This document shows positions 36,493-45,100 of a stretch of DNA of 64,000 bases, one piece after another (position 1 is the stretch's first letter; every line of letters begins with the position of its first letter). The position numbers were made by a program, and so were the translations under genes. The notes under the pieces were generated by a model that saw nothing but the letters and a program-made list of their open reading frames with translations, did not search any database and was not told the DNA's origin. The stretch spans positions 230,992 to 294,991 of the forward strand of contig NZ_JBJMAV010000004.1 of the NCBI RefSeq assembly GCF_046600715.1, in the 5' to 3' direction. This DNA comes from Lysobacter_C viscosus. Its GTDB lineage: Bacteria > Pseudomonadota > Gammaproteobacteria > Xanthomonadales > Xanthomonadaceae.

Positions 36493-36810
36493 ATGCCCTG
36501 GATCATCCTTGTCCTAGCCGGCCTGTTCGAAGTCGGCTGGGCGATCGGCCTGAAGTACACCGAAGGGTTCACCCGGCTGTGGCCGACGGTGGGTACCGTC
36601 GCGGCCATGGCCGTCAGCCTGGGGCTGCTCGGCATCGCCATGAAGTCGCTCCCGGTCGGCACCGCCTATGCCATCTGGGTCGGCGTCGGCGCGGTGGGTA
36701 CGGTGATTCTGGGCGTGGTGCTGTTCAACGAGCCGGTCAACGCGCTGCGCATCGGCAGCCTCGCGCTGATCGTGGCAGGCCTGGTGGGCTTGAAGCTGGC
36801 CACGCCGTAG
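36493..36810 (+). CDS. gdx: guanidinium exporter Gdx/SugE (SMR family)
   Basis: A 105-residue four-helix small multidrug resistance protein. The essential glutamate is E13 (LAGLFEVGWAIGLKYTEGF), and the Gdx signature VGTAYAIWVGVGAVGT follows in helix 3. Proteins of this subtype export guanidinium in exchange for protons as dual-topology dimers. The guanidine-II riboswitch immediately upstream is independent support for the substrate. The historic name is SugE, a suspected quaternary ammonium pump. Confidence 0.95.
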   Translation: MPWIILVLAGLFEVGWAIGLKYTEGFTRLWPTVGTVAAMAVSLGLLGIAMKSLPVGTAYAIWVGVGAVGTVILGVVLFNEPVNALRIGSLALIVAGLVGLKLATP

Positions 36811-36848
36811 CGGCGGGACACGCAATGGCGGTTAGGCCAGCGTCCGTG

Positions 36849-37529
36849 TCAGGACGCGGCTGGCGTCGCGGCGCCGGGCGCCGGCGGCGCCGGCCAGGCA
36901 TTGACGATCCGGCAGAACAGCTCGGCCGTGCGTTCGGCGTCATAGACGGCCGAGTGTGCTTCGTCCGCGTTCCAGTCCAGGCCGGCGGCGGCGACCGCGC
37001 GTGCCAGCACGGTCTGGCCCAGCGCGACGCCCGCAAGGGTCACGGTGTCGAACACGCTGAACGGGTGGAAAGGGTTGCGCTTGTGGCCGCAGCGGGTGAC
37101 GGCCGCATTGAGGAAGTTGAGGTCGAAGTGCGCGTTGTGGCCGACCAGGATCGCGCGCTGGCAGCCATGCTTCTTGAGCGCGGCGCGAACCGGTGCGAAC
37201 ACGTGGTCCAAGGCCTCGCGCTCGGGCTTGGAAAAGCGGAACGGATGGTCCAGGCGGATGCCGGTGATTTCCAGCGACTTGGGGTCGATCTCCATGCCCG
37301 GGGCGGGGTCCAGGTGGGCGCAGGCGGTCTCGCCCAGCACCAGCCGGCCGGACTCGTCCAGCTCCAGTGGCACGCAGGCGATCTCAAGCAGGGCATGCCG
37401 GTTCCAGTCGAACCCACCGGTCTCCACGTCCACCACCACCGGCAGGTAGCCGCGGAAACGGGCGGCCATAGGCAACAGGTTGGGCGCCGGCTGCGCGTCG
37501 GCGGCCGGGGCGGGCGTGGGGGCATGCAT
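36849..37529 (-). CDS. rnt: ribonuclease T
   Basis: A 226-residue DEDDh-family 3'-5' exonuclease that trims the 3' ends of tRNAs and other stable RNAs. Catalytic residues are D34 and E36 in VVDVETGGFDW, the aspartate in GHNAHFDLNFL, and His/Asp in HSAVYDAERTAEL. A ~20-residue Pro/Ala-rich N-terminus precedes an alternative ATG (MAARFRGY), which may be the real start. The Pro/Ala tail at the C-terminus is typical of GC-rich genomes. It is followed upstream on the same strand by the metallophore operon. Confidence 0.94.
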   Translation of the reverse strand: MHAPTPAPAADAQPAPNLLPMAARFRGYLPVVVDVETGGFDWNRHALLEIACVPLELDESGRLVLGETACAHLDPAPGMEIDPKSLEITGIRLDHPFRFSKPEREALDHVFAPVRAALKKHGCQRAILVGHNAHFDLNFLNAAVTRCGHKRNPFHPFSVFDTVTLAGVALGQTVLARAVAAAGLDWNADEAHSAVYDAERTAELFCRIVNAWPAPPAPGAATPAAS

Positions 37530-37576
37530 CGGGAAAGCCTAGCAGACGGCGGGGGGCGGGCTGCGGGACGACGTGT

Positions 37577-38350
37577 TCAGTCGGCAATCGCCGCCGCCGG
37601 CGCCACCACGCCGCTGCCGCGCATCTGGCGCAGCAACGCAGCGCCCTGGACAAGGAACTCCCCGGGGTCGGCCACCCGCGCTTCTTCGGCGAGCTGCTGG
37701 AGCTGCTGGCGCCCGGTGAGCGAGGGCGATTCGGCGATGCGTTCCAGCAGGCGCCAGGCCAGTGCACTGAGCTCGGAGAACCGCACGCTGCCATCGGACT
37801 GGCGCCTCAACAGCAGCAGGGTGGGGACCGGGGGCGGGGATTCGGGCTGGAAATCCGGGCAGATGCGGTGCACCGGCCAGCGGTAGGCCAGCGGCCATGC
37901 CAAGGGTGTCACCGCCAGCGGGCCATCCAGCAGATCGGCGTCGTCCATCGGTGACGGGTCGGGCTCAGGAGCGGTGGCTTCATGGATCTGTAGGGCCAGT
38001 TCGACCCACTCGTAGTGCGCCAGCTCCGGCAGGAACCCGGGGCTGATGTCCGGTGTCGCCTCGAGATAGCGCAGGAATTCCCGCGCGATCTCGGGGAACA
38101 GCGGCGTCTGGCAGCGGTGGTCGCGATGGAAGGCGCGCACCAGCGACGTCCATCCGTCCTCGCCCAGCACCTTTCGTATCACCGGGAAGTTGCCCTCCAG
38201 CAGCGAGGCGAGGTTGTTGAACAGCAGCTCTCGGTACACCTGCAGGCGCCGGTCATCCATGCCGTCCGGAGCGGGCTGGCCTTGCGGGTCGCGAAGGTGC
38301 CGGGTCAGGCGCAGTTGCTGCTCGCGCAGCCGTGCGGGCGCATCAGGCAC
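37577..38350 (-). CDS. bufC: BufC/HvfC-like partner protein (DUF2063)
   Basis: A 257-residue protein with an N-terminal DUF2063 domain (YRELLFNNLASLLEGNFPVIRK, then FHRDHRCQTPLFPEIAREFL). In characterised systems this is the peptide-recognition partner of the MNIO oxygenase (HvfC, BufC). The GTG at 38350 is chosen because it lies just before the end of bufB and gives the usual N-terminal length. The open frame continues upstream inside bufB. The C-terminal half has a winged-helix-like LERIAESPSLTGRQQLQQL region. It is expected to present the bufA-encoded precursor to BufB. Confidence 0.88.
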   Translation of the reverse strand: MPDAPARLREQQLRLTRHLRDPQGQPAPDGMDDRRLQVYRELLFNNLASLLEGNFPVIRKVLGEDGWTSLVRAFHRDHRCQTPLFPEIAREFLRYLEATPDISPGFLPELAHYEWVELALQIHEATAPEPDPSPMDDADLLDGPLAVTPLAWPLAYRWPVHRICPDFQPESPPPVPTLLLLRRQSDGSVRFSELSALAWRLLERIAESPSLTGRQQLQQLAEEARVADPGEFLVQGAALLRQMRGSGVVAPAAAIAD

Positions 38351-39233
38351 GGGCGCGGGTCGTCGCGGGCTGCGCGTGGGCCGCGGCCTGCAGCTGGCGC
38401 ACGGTCGCCAGCTCCGAGACCAGCTCGGCATACGGCGGGAAGTTGAAATCGCGCTCCAGCAGGGTGGGGCGGACGCCGAAGCGCGCGTAGGCGCCGGCGA
38501 GAAGGTCCCAGACCGCGGCCTTGACCGGCGCCCCGTGGGTATCGATCTTGAGGTCGTCGGCCTCGTCGAAATGGCCGGCCACGTGGATGCAGGCGATGCG
38601 CTCGCCGGGCAGGCCGGCCATGAATGCAGTCGCGTCGTAGCCGTGGTTGACCGCGTTGACGTAGACGTTGTTGACGTCCAGCAGCAGGTCGCAGTCGGCC
38701 TCGGCCAGCACCGCGTTGGTGAAGTCCAGCTCCGACATCGGCAACGTGCCGGCGTCCAGCGGATGCAACGCGTAGTAGGAGGCGTTCTCCACCGCGATGC
38801 GGCGCCCGACGATGTCCTGGGTCTGCCGGATCCGCGCGGCGACGTGGTGCACGGCCTCTTCGGTGAACGGGATCGGCAGCAGGTCGTACAGCTGCCCGTC
38901 GTCGGCGCAGTAGCTCAGGTGTTCGCTGTAGAGCGCCACCCGGTGGCGGTCGAGGAACTTGCGCACGCGCGCGAGGAAGGTCTCATCCAGCGGCGCGAAC
39001 CCGCCAAGGGACAGCGACAGGCCGTGGCAGGTGAGCGGGTGGCGGCTGGACAGGTCATCCAGCGCCTCGCCCAGCACGCCACCCACGCCGATCCAGTTTT
39101 CCGGCGCGCATTCCAGGAAGTCGAAGTCCCGCCCCGGCAAGTCGTGCGACGGCGCGGCGCGCAGCGGGCCCAGCAGGGCCCGCCGCAGGCCGAGTCCTGC
39201 CGCGTTCGGCAGCGGGGTGTGCAGTCCGCCCAC
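38343..39233 (-). CDS. bufB: MNIO family multinuclear iron oxygenase (DUF692, BufB/HvfB-like)
   Basis: A 296-residue TIM-barrel enzyme of the DUF692 (MNIO) family. Metal-ligand motifs are intact: ECAPENWIG, HGLSLSLGG, EHLSYC, VENASYYA, LLLDVNNVYVN and CIHVAGHFDE. MNIOs of the HvfB/BufB group convert cysteines of EGKCG motifs into oxazolone/thioamide or thiooxazole groups that bind copper. The start codon appears to be GTG. The gene lies 40 bases after bufA and overlaps bufC, so the three form one operon. Confidence 0.93.
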   Translation of the reverse strand: MGGLHTPLPNAAGLGLRRALLGPLRAAPSHDLPGRDFDFLECAPENWIGVGGVLGEALDDLSSRHPLTCHGLSLSLGGFAPLDETFLARVRKFLDRHRVALYSEHLSYCADDGQLYDLLPIPFTEEAVHHVAARIRQTQDIVGRRIAVENASYYALHPLDAGTLPMSELDFTNAVLAEADCDLLLDVNNVYVNAVNHGYDATAFMAGLPGERIACIHVAGHFDEADDLKIDTHGAPVKAAVWDLLAGAYARFGVRPTLLERDFNFPPYAELVSELATVRQLQAAAHAQPATTRARA

Positions 39234-39273
39234 GACCGGTCAACTCACGACCGGCCGGGGGCGGGGCGCGGCT

Positions 39274-39789
39274 TTACCTGGAGCCGCCGCACTTGCCTTC
39301 GCCACACTTGCCTTCCATGTCGGCCTTCGGGTCCACCTTCTCGTCGGCCGCCTTGGCGCCGCCGCACTTGCCCTCACCGCACTTGCCTTCCATGTCGGCC
39401 TTGGCGGCGGCCTCGGCGTCGGCGTTGCCGCACTTGCCCTCGCCACACTTGCCCTCGTGGGCGGTCTTGAGCTCGGCGGCATCGATCGCGCCGTCGCTGT
39501 TGGTGTCGTAGGTCCCGAAGCGGTCGGCGTTGCCTTCATGGGCGGCGGCGAACTCGGCCTGCGAGATGCTGCCGTCGCCGTCGGTGTCCACGGCGTCCAT
39601 GGAGTGGCCGCTGCCCCCGCACTTGCCTTCGCCGCACTTGCCCTCGGCGTCCTTGTGCGCACCGGCTTCGTGGGCACCCAGCAGATAGCCACCGGCCAGG
39701 TCGCTCATGGCAAAGGCGGACGTGGACAGGGCCAGGCCGCCGAGAAGGGCGGCAGTCAGGGCAACGGGCTTGTTGATGGTCTTGGACAT
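39274..39789 (-). CDS. bufA: bufferin/oxazolin-type metallophore precursor with two EF-hands
   Basis: A 171-residue exported precursor. A Sec signal peptide ends at AFA (residue 27). The mature part has four EGKCGEGKCG repeats at about 49-58, 112-121, 134-143 and 159-168, giving eight cysteines (52, 57, 115, 120, 137, 142, 162, 167). Two canonical EF-hand loops lie between the first and second repeat: DTDGDGSISQAE (68-79) and DTNSDGAIDAAE (95-106). EGKCG cysteines are the known modification sites of HvfA-type oxazolins, made by an MNIO plus partner exactly as encoded next to it. The EF-hand insertion is unusual. The 298-base gap upstream, toward phoU, presumably holds its promoter, but I could not define one. 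Confidence 0.9.
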   Translation of the reverse strand: MSKTINKPVALTAALLGGLALSTSAFAMSDLAGGYLLGAHEAGAHKDAEGKCGEGKCGGSGHSMDAVDTDGDGSISQAEFAAAHEGNADRFGTYDTNSDGAIDAAELKTAHEGKCGEGKCGNADAEAAAKADMEGKCGEGKCGGAKAADEKVDPKADMEGKCGEGKCGGSR

Positions 39790-40087
39790 GGCAGTTCCTT
39801 TGGATTGATTGGAGTCGGTGGTTGGCCACCGCGCCCGGTATTAGACACCCGCCAACCCCAACCCCTGGTTAGCAAACCGTTACCGCGGCGACGGTTGGCG
39901 CCAGGCGGGCGCGCGTCGAGGCCCGAAAGGCCGGGTGCCACCGGGTTCCGGCGGTCCAAGGCAGGTTCGTGGCGGGGCGCGGTGCGGATGCAGCCAATGG
40001 AAAGGGCGGGCCGTCGCCGGTCCGCCCTGCAGGGAGCCCTCACCGCCGCGGCACGCCCGGGGGCATGGTCGGCCGGCATCCGACCCA

Positions 40088-40795
40088 TCAGGGGGCGACG
40101 GTGTTGCTCTCGTCGCGCTTCTCGCGTGGCGGCAGCTGTTCCTCGCCCTTGACCAGGAACCACACGTTCTCGGCGATGTTGGTGGCGTGGTCGCCGACCC
40201 GCTCGATGTTCTTGGCCATGAACAGCAGGTGCGTGCAGGGGGTGATCGCGCGGGCGTCCTCCATCATGTAGGTCAGTAGCTCGCGGAACAGCGCGGTGTA
40301 CGCGGTGTCGATCTCCGCGTCGCGCTCGCGGATGCGCTGTGCGGCTTCGACGTCGCTGTCGCGGTAGGCGGTCAGCACGTCGCGCAGCTGCTTCACCGCC
40401 AGGGTGCCGATCGCATGCAGGCCGCTGACCTGGGGCAGGGGTGGCGCCAGGTTCAGGGCGGTCGAGCGCTTGGCGACGTTGGCTGCGTAATCGCCGATGC
40501 GCTCGATGTCCGAGGCGACGCGGATCGCGGCCAGGATCTCGCGCAGGTCGCGCGCCATCGGCCCGCGCAGCGCCAGCTTCATGACGTCGTGGCTGATTTC
40601 CTGCTCGAGCGCATCCAGCGCGTCGTCGTTGGCGATGATGCGCTGGGCGGCCTTGTCGTCGCGGCGCTTGACCACGTCAAGCGCGGCCTCGAGCTGCGAG
40701 GCGGCCATCTCGCCCATGCGCAGGGTCTCGTCGAGGAGCCGCTTCTGCTCTTCGTCGTGGCTCTTGAGGATGTGGTCGTGCATGTGGATTCCCAT
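40088..40795 (-). CDS. phoU: phosphate signalling protein PhoU
   Basis: A 235-residue all-helical protein that couples the Pst transporter to the PhoR sensor and damps Pho activation when phosphate is plentiful. Both three-helix repeats carry the metal-binding E/DxxxD motif (DIERIGDYAANVAK and NIERVGDHATNIAE). Two possible ATGs (first and fifth codons) both have GGGA elements. It is the last gene of the pst operon, 24 bases after pstB. Confidence 0.95.
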   Translation of the reverse strand: MGIHMHDHILKSHDEEQKRLLDETLRMGEMAASQLEAALDVVKRRDDKAAQRIIANDDALDALEQEISHDVMKLALRGPMARDLREILAAIRVASDIERIGDYAANVAKRSTALNLAPPLPQVSGLHAIGTLAVKQLRDVLTAYRDSDVEAAQRIRERDAEIDTAYTALFRELLTYMMEDARAITPCTHLLFMAKNIERVGDHATNIAENVWFLVKGEEQLPPREKRDESNTVAP

Positions 40796-40819
40796 GTTCG
40801 TGTCCCGGGCGGGGCGAGG

Positions 40820-41689
40820 TCAGCCGAACCGGCCGGTGATGTAGTCCTCGGTCTGCTGCTTGGACGGGTTGGAGAAGATCAGGCCGGTTTCACCGTGCTC
40901 GACCAGGTCGCCCAGGTACATGAAGGCAGTGTAGTCCGACACGCGCGCGGCCTGCTGCATGTTGTGGGTCACGATCGCGATCGTGTAGCTCTTCTTCAAC
41001 TCCTCGACCAGCTGTTCGATGCGGCTGGTGGAGATCGGGTCCAGCGCCGAGGTCGGCTCGTCCAGCAGCAGCACGTCGGGCCTGAGCGCGACCGCGCGGG
41101 CGATGCACAGGCGCTGCTGCTGGCCGCCCGACAGGCCCAGCGCGCTCTGGCCGAGCTTTTCCTTGACCTCGTCCCACAGTGCGGCCTGGCGCAGGGCGTG
41201 CTCGACCCGGTCGTTCATTTCGGACTTGGACAGCTTCTCGTGGTGGCGGATGCCGTAGGCGACGTTCTCGAAGATCGTCATCGGGAACGGCACCGGCTTC
41301 TGGAACACCATGCCGACCTTGCTGCGCAGCCGGTTCATCGGGTATTTGGGGTCGAGGATGTTCTCCCCGTCCAGCAGCACCTCCCCGCTGGCGACCATCT
41401 TCGGATACAGCGCGTAGATCCGGTTGAACACGCGCAGCAGGGTCGACTTGCCACAGCCCGACGGGCCGATCAGCGCGGTCACCTGCTTTTCCGGGATTTC
41501 CAGGTTGATCGAATTGAGCGCCTTGAAGTCGCCGTAGTGGAAGTCCAGTCCGCGCGCGGCGAGCTTGACGGGCGTGGCGTCACCGGTGTCGGCGCGTTCG
41601 CGCGTGGCAAGGTTGAGGCGGGCATCGTTCATGGCCGGGGTCCGGGCGTCGTGGGAGCGGGGGCGGGAGGGCGTGGCGAGGTCAGTCAT
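40820..41689 (-). CDS. pstB: phosphate ABC transporter ATP-binding protein
   Basis: A 289-residue ATPase of the Pst complex. Walker A is GPSGCGKST, the signature is LSGGQQQRL and Walker B is VLLLDEPTSALDP, with the switch histidine in VTHNMQQAA. An N-terminal extension of about 40 residues precedes the usual PstB start. A second ATG in that extension could be used. The start overlaps the pstA stop by 8 bases. Confidence 0.96.
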   Translation of the reverse strand: MTDLATPSRPRSHDARTPAMNDARLNLATRERADTGDATPVKLAARGLDFHYGDFKALNSINLEIPEKQVTALIGPSGCGKSTLLRVFNRIYALYPKMVASGEVLLDGENILDPKYPMNRLRSKVGMVFQKPVPFPMTIFENVAYGIRHHEKLSKSEMNDRVEHALRQAALWDEVKEKLGQSALGLSGGQQQRLCIARAVALRPDVLLLDEPTSALDPISTSRIEQLVEELKKSYTIAIVTHNMQQAARVSDYTAFMYLGDLVEHGETGLIFSNPSKQQTEDYITGRFG

Positions 41690-42542
41690 GGGAGATCCGG
41701 CCCCGGGCGACGACCAGCCGCGCGATGATGCTGACGGCCAGCACGAACATGGTCAGGATGAACGCGCCGGCCCAGGCGAGGGTATGCCAGTTCTCGTACG
41801 GGCTCATCGCGTACTGGAAGATCACCACCGGCACGTTGGCCATCGGGGCCAGGATGTTGCTGGACCAGTACTGGTTGTTGAGCGCGGTGAACAGCAGCGG
41901 CGCGGTCTCGCCGGAGATGCGTGCCAGCGCCAGCAGGATGCCGGTGACGATGCCCGGCATCGACGAGCGGTACAGCACCTGCACGATCACCTTCCACTGC
42001 GGCACGCCCAGCGACAGGGCGGCCTCGCGCATCTGGCTGGGGACCAGCCGCAGCATCTCGTCGGTGGTGCGCACCACCACCGGCAACACGATGAACGCCA
42101 GCGCGATCGCGCCTGCCAGCGCGGAGAAGTGGCCCATCTGAGCCACCACAAGGGTGTAGACGAACAGACCCAGCACGATGGACGGGGCGGACAGCAGGAT
42201 GTCGTTGACGAAGCGGACGGTCTCGCCGAGGCGGTTCATCCAGGTCTTCTGCGAGTACTCGGCAAGGAACGTACCGGCCAGCACGCCGACCGGCGCGCCG
42301 ATCAGGATCCCCATCAGACTCATCACCGCACTGCCGAAGAAGGCATTGAGCAGGCCACCCTCGTCGCCGGGCGGGGGGGTCATTTCGGTGAAAAGGGCAA
42401 GGTTGAGCGAACCCAGGCCCTTGCTGAGCGTGGTCCACAGGATCCACACCAGCCAGAACAGGCCGAACACCGTGGCCGCGAACGCCAGCACCCGTGCGAT
42501 GACGTCCTTGGCGCGCCGCTTGCGGTAAAGGGAGGCGCTCAT
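41682..42542 (-). CDS. pstA: phosphate ABC transporter permease PstA
   Basis: A 286-residue inner membrane permease with six predicted helices and the cytoplasmic EAA loop (REAALSLGVPQWKVIVQVLY). It forms the phosphate channel with PstC. Start and the pstC stop overlap as TGATG. Confidence 0.96.
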   Translation of the reverse strand: MSASLYRKRRAKDVIARVLAFAATVFGLFWLVWILWTTLSKGLGSLNLALFTEMTPPPGDEGGLLNAFFGSAVMSLMGILIGAPVGVLAGTFLAEYSQKTWMNRLGETVRFVNDILLSAPSIVLGLFVYTLVVAQMGHFSALAGAIALAFIVLPVVVRTTDEMLRLVPSQMREAALSLGVPQWKVIVQVLYRSSMPGIVTGILLALARISGETAPLLFTALNNQYWSSNILAPMANVPVVIFQYAMSPYENWHTLAWAGAFILTMFVLAVSIIARLVVARGRISHD

Positions 42543-43513
42543 CAGTTGCCCTCCCGGCGGGCCAGCTGGCGCAGCATCAACCGCGCAATGGTCAGCACCA
42601 CGAAGGTCACCAGGAACAGGACGAAGCCCAGCGCGATCAGCGAGGACAGGTACATCGGTGAATCGGCCTCTGCGAACTCGTTGGCGATGGTCGCGGCGAT
42701 CGAGTTGCCCGGCTCAAGCAGCGACGTGGTCAGGCGGTGGGCATTGCCCAGCACGAAAGTCACCGCCATGGTTTCGCCCAGCGCCCGGCCCAGGCCCAGG
42801 AAGATGCCGCCGATCACCGCCGAGCGGGTATAGGGCAGCACCACGTCCCAGACCACCTCGGTGGTGGTGGAACCCAGCGCGTAGGCCGACTCCTTCAGCC
42901 GCCCCGGCACGGTCAGGAACACCTCGCGCATGACCGAGGAGACGAACGGGATGACCATGATCGCCAGCACCAGCCCGGCGGTGCCCATGCCCAGGCCCAG
43001 CGGCGGGCCGGAGAACAGCGCACCCAGTAGCGGCAGCCCGCCCATGTGCTCGTCCACCCACGGGTAGACGTGCTCGGCCAGGAACGGCACCAGCACGAAC
43101 AGGCCCCACATGCCGTAGATGATCGACGGGATGCCGGCCAGCAGCTCGATCGCCGCACCGACCGGCCCACGCAGCCACTTCGGGGCGATCTCGGTCAGGA
43201 ACATGGCGATGCCGAAGCTGATGGGCACCGCGATCAGCATGGCGATGGCCGCGGTGACCAGGGTGCCGTAGATCGGCACCAGCGCGCCGAAGTCCTGCAG
43301 CACCGGGTTCCACGCATCGCGCCAGAGGAACTGGATGCCGAACTTCTCGAACGCCGCGCGCCCCCCCCACAGCATCGACAACGCCGCCGCACCCAGCGAC
43401 AGCAGCACCAGGATGCCGGCCCCGGTGACCAGCCAGCGGAAGCCGGTGTCGGCGCGCGAGTCCTTGGAATCGCGCGAGGCGGGCGGCGCGGTGGGCAGGG
43501 TGGTGGCGTTCAT
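42542..43513 (-). CDS. pstC: phosphate ABC transporter permease PstC
   Basis: A 323-residue permease with an N-terminal helix (WLVTGAGILVLLSLGAAALSM) and a permease core containing GIPSIIYGMWGLFVL and the EAA-like LKESAYALGSTTTEVVWDVV. It pairs with PstA. A gap of about 150 bases with two hairpins separates it from pstS. Confidence 0.96.
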   Translation of the reverse strand: MNATTLPTAPPASRDSKDSRADTGFRWLVTGAGILVLLSLGAAALSMLWGGRAAFEKFGIQFLWRDAWNPVLQDFGALVPIYGTLVTAAIAMLIAVPISFGIAMFLTEIAPKWLRGPVGAAIELLAGIPSIIYGMWGLFVLVPFLAEHVYPWVDEHMGGLPLLGALFSGPPLGLGMGTAGLVLAIMVIPFVSSVMREVFLTVPGRLKESAYALGSTTTEVVWDVVLPYTRSAVIGGIFLGLGRALGETMAVTFVLGNAHRLTTSLLEPGNSIAATIANEFAEADSPMYLSSLIALGFVLFLVTFVVLTIARLMLRQLARREGN

Positions 43514-43570
43514 CGGGCGTCCGTCGATCCGGGGTGGTCCTGCAGGCGGGGCACCCCCGCAAATACAACA

Positions 43571-43638
43571 GGGGCGATACGGATCGCCCCCTGGTTGAAG
43601 CGTGCGGAAGGCCGGACGACGAGGTGCCGGCCTTCCGC
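43571..43638 (-). terminator. tandem hairpins between pstS and pstC (attenuator or mRNA stabiliser)
   Basis: Read on the minus strand, a 12-bp stem with an 11-base loop (43604-43638) is followed by an 8-bp perfect stem GGGGCGAT/ATCGCCCC (43571-43590). The sequence TGTTGTATTTG comes after it. The second hairpin plus T-rich tail resembles a leaky terminator, which would keep pstS mRNA more abundant than pstCAB. Confidence 0.65.
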
Positions 43639-43663
43639 GTTGCTTCGATCAACGCATTGTAAT

Positions 43664-44758
43664 TCAGAGCTTGATCTGTTCGGCCCAGTACGCCTCGACC
43701 TGCTCGACCAGCGGCGCCGGCAGCGGCACGAAGTGCAGCTCATCGGCCTGCGCCTGGCCGTTCTCGAAGGCCCAGGTGAAGAACTCGATGGCCGACTTGG
43801 AGCGCTGGGGATCCTTGGGCTGCTTGTACATCAGGATGAAGTTGGTCGCCGCCACCGGCCACGCGTCCGCGCCGGGGGCATTGGTGATGACCAGGCTGAA
43901 GTCCTGCGAGTTGGCCCAGTCGGCGCTGGCGGCGGCGGCCTGGAACGACTCGGCGCTGGGCTCGATCCAGTTGCCGGCGGCGTTGCGCATGGAGGCGTAG
44001 CTCATGCCGTTCTGGGTCGCGTAGGCCAGCTCGACGTAGCCGATCGAGCCCTTGATCTGCTTGACGTATGCGGCCACGCCTTCGTTGCCCTTGCCACCCA
44101 CGCCGGTGGGCCAGCTCACCGAGGTGCCTTCGCCGACGGTGTCCTTCCACGCCGGACTGACCTTGGACAGGTAGTTCACCCAATTGAAGGTGGTGCCCGA
44201 ACCGTCGGAACGGTGGATCACGTTGATCTTGGTGTCGGGCAGTGCCACGCCCGGGTTGAGCGAGGTGATGGCAGGGTCGTTCCAGTTGGTGACCTTGCCC
44301 AGGTAGATGTCGGCGATCAGCTCGCCGGTCAGGCGCAGCTGGCCCGGCTCGACGCCGTCGATGTTGACCACCGGCACCACGCCGCCGATGGCGGACGGGA
44401 ACTGGGCCAGCCCGGCCTCGGCGAGCTCTTCGGGCGGCAGCGGCTTGTCAGAGGACCCGAAGTCCACCGTGGCTGCCTTGATCTGGGCGATGCCGCCGCC
44501 CGAACCGATGGACTGGTAGTTGACGCGCGCGCCGGTGGCCTTGTTGTACTCGTCGGACCACTTCGACAGCAGCGGGTAGATGAAGGTGGCGCCCGCGCCG
44601 GTGATCTGTGCGTTGACCTGGTCGTTGCTGGTCGCGGCCTGGCCCGGCAGCGGGCCGGCGGTGTCGGCGACCGGGGCGCCGTCATTGCCGCCGCAGGCGG
44701 CAATGGCCAGTGCGACGGCGAGGGTGAGAAGGGCGGTACGTGCCGAGGAAACGGTCAT
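43664..44758 (-). CDS. pstS: phosphate-binding lipoprotein PstS
   Basis: A 364-residue periplasmic phosphate receptor. A lipoprotein signal ends at LAIAAC, anchoring it to a membrane. The mature domain has GAGATFIYPLLSKWSDEY, YQSIGSGGGIAQI, DFGSSDKPL and RSDGSGTTFNWVNYL, which contribute the phosphate ligands. The ATG with GGAG eight bases upstream is chosen over a longer frame. A Pho box lies 65-82 bases upstream. It leads the pstSCAB-phoU operon. Confidence 0.95.
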   Translation of the reverse strand: MTVSSARTALLTLAVALAIAACGGNDGAPVADTAGPLPGQAATSNDQVNAQITGAGATFIYPLLSKWSDEYNKATGARVNYQSIGSGGGIAQIKAATVDFGSSDKPLPPEELAEAGLAQFPSAIGGVVPVVNIDGVEPGQLRLTGELIADIYLGKVTNWNDPAITSLNPGVALPDTKINVIHRSDGSGTTFNWVNYLSKVSPAWKDTVGEGTSVSWPTGVGGKGNEGVAAYVKQIKGSIGYVELAYATQNGMSYASMRNAAGNWIEPSAESFQAAAASADWANSQDFSLVITNAPGADAWPVAATNFILMYKQPKDPQRSKSAIEFFTWAFENGQAQADELHFVPLPAPLVEQVEAYWAEQIKL

Positions 44759-44822
44759 CGGTTGGCTCCAGGGTGATAGGCCGGCAGTGCGCCGGTGGGA
44801 CTCGGACATGGAATGATGTTTT

Positions 44823-44840
44823 TGTTACATGCATGTGACA
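44823..44840 (-). promoter_or_regulatory. Pho box upstream of pstS
   Basis: On the minus strand TGTCACA-tgca-TGTAACA: two 7-bp units 11 bp apart, matching the PhoB consensus CTGTCAT-N4-CTGTCAT. A further partial unit (TGTGGCA) lies just upstream. CATCAT a few bases downstream is a possible -10. Confidence 0.85.
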
Positions 44841-44907
44841 TGAGTTGCCACATTTTTGTCTTATGCCGGAAATGGCAGGCAATTCAGGGTCTTGGCGGGC
44901 CTGAAAT

Positions 44908-44937
44908 GAAAAACGCGGGCCCCGTGAAGGGCCCGCG
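44908..44937 (-). terminator. rho-independent terminator downstream of the OprO/P porin gene
   Basis: An 8-bp GC stem (GCGGGCCC/GGGCCCGC) with a 6-base loop, followed on the minus strand by GTTTTTC. It lies about 165 bases after the porin stop codon and upstream of the pstS Pho box, insulating the two units. Confidence 0.85.
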
Positions 44938-45100
44938 CCGGGAACGACGAGGGAGAGAGGGCTCGAGGTTCGATGCGGCGCCGGCCATCCCGTGCCAGGG
45001 CGCCCGGACATTGGATACTGCGGAAGTGACAATCCGATGACGGCCGCGGGGGCGTACCGGTGTCAGTCCAGTGACTTCTCCGGGCTGTCGTCCGCGTACC

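Noticed and set aside
39250..39790. Short tandem GC-rich repeats in bufA read as a CRISPR or satellite array
   Set aside because: The repeats are in frame and encode EGKCGEGKCG units with irregular spacers of coding sequence, so they are protein repeats.
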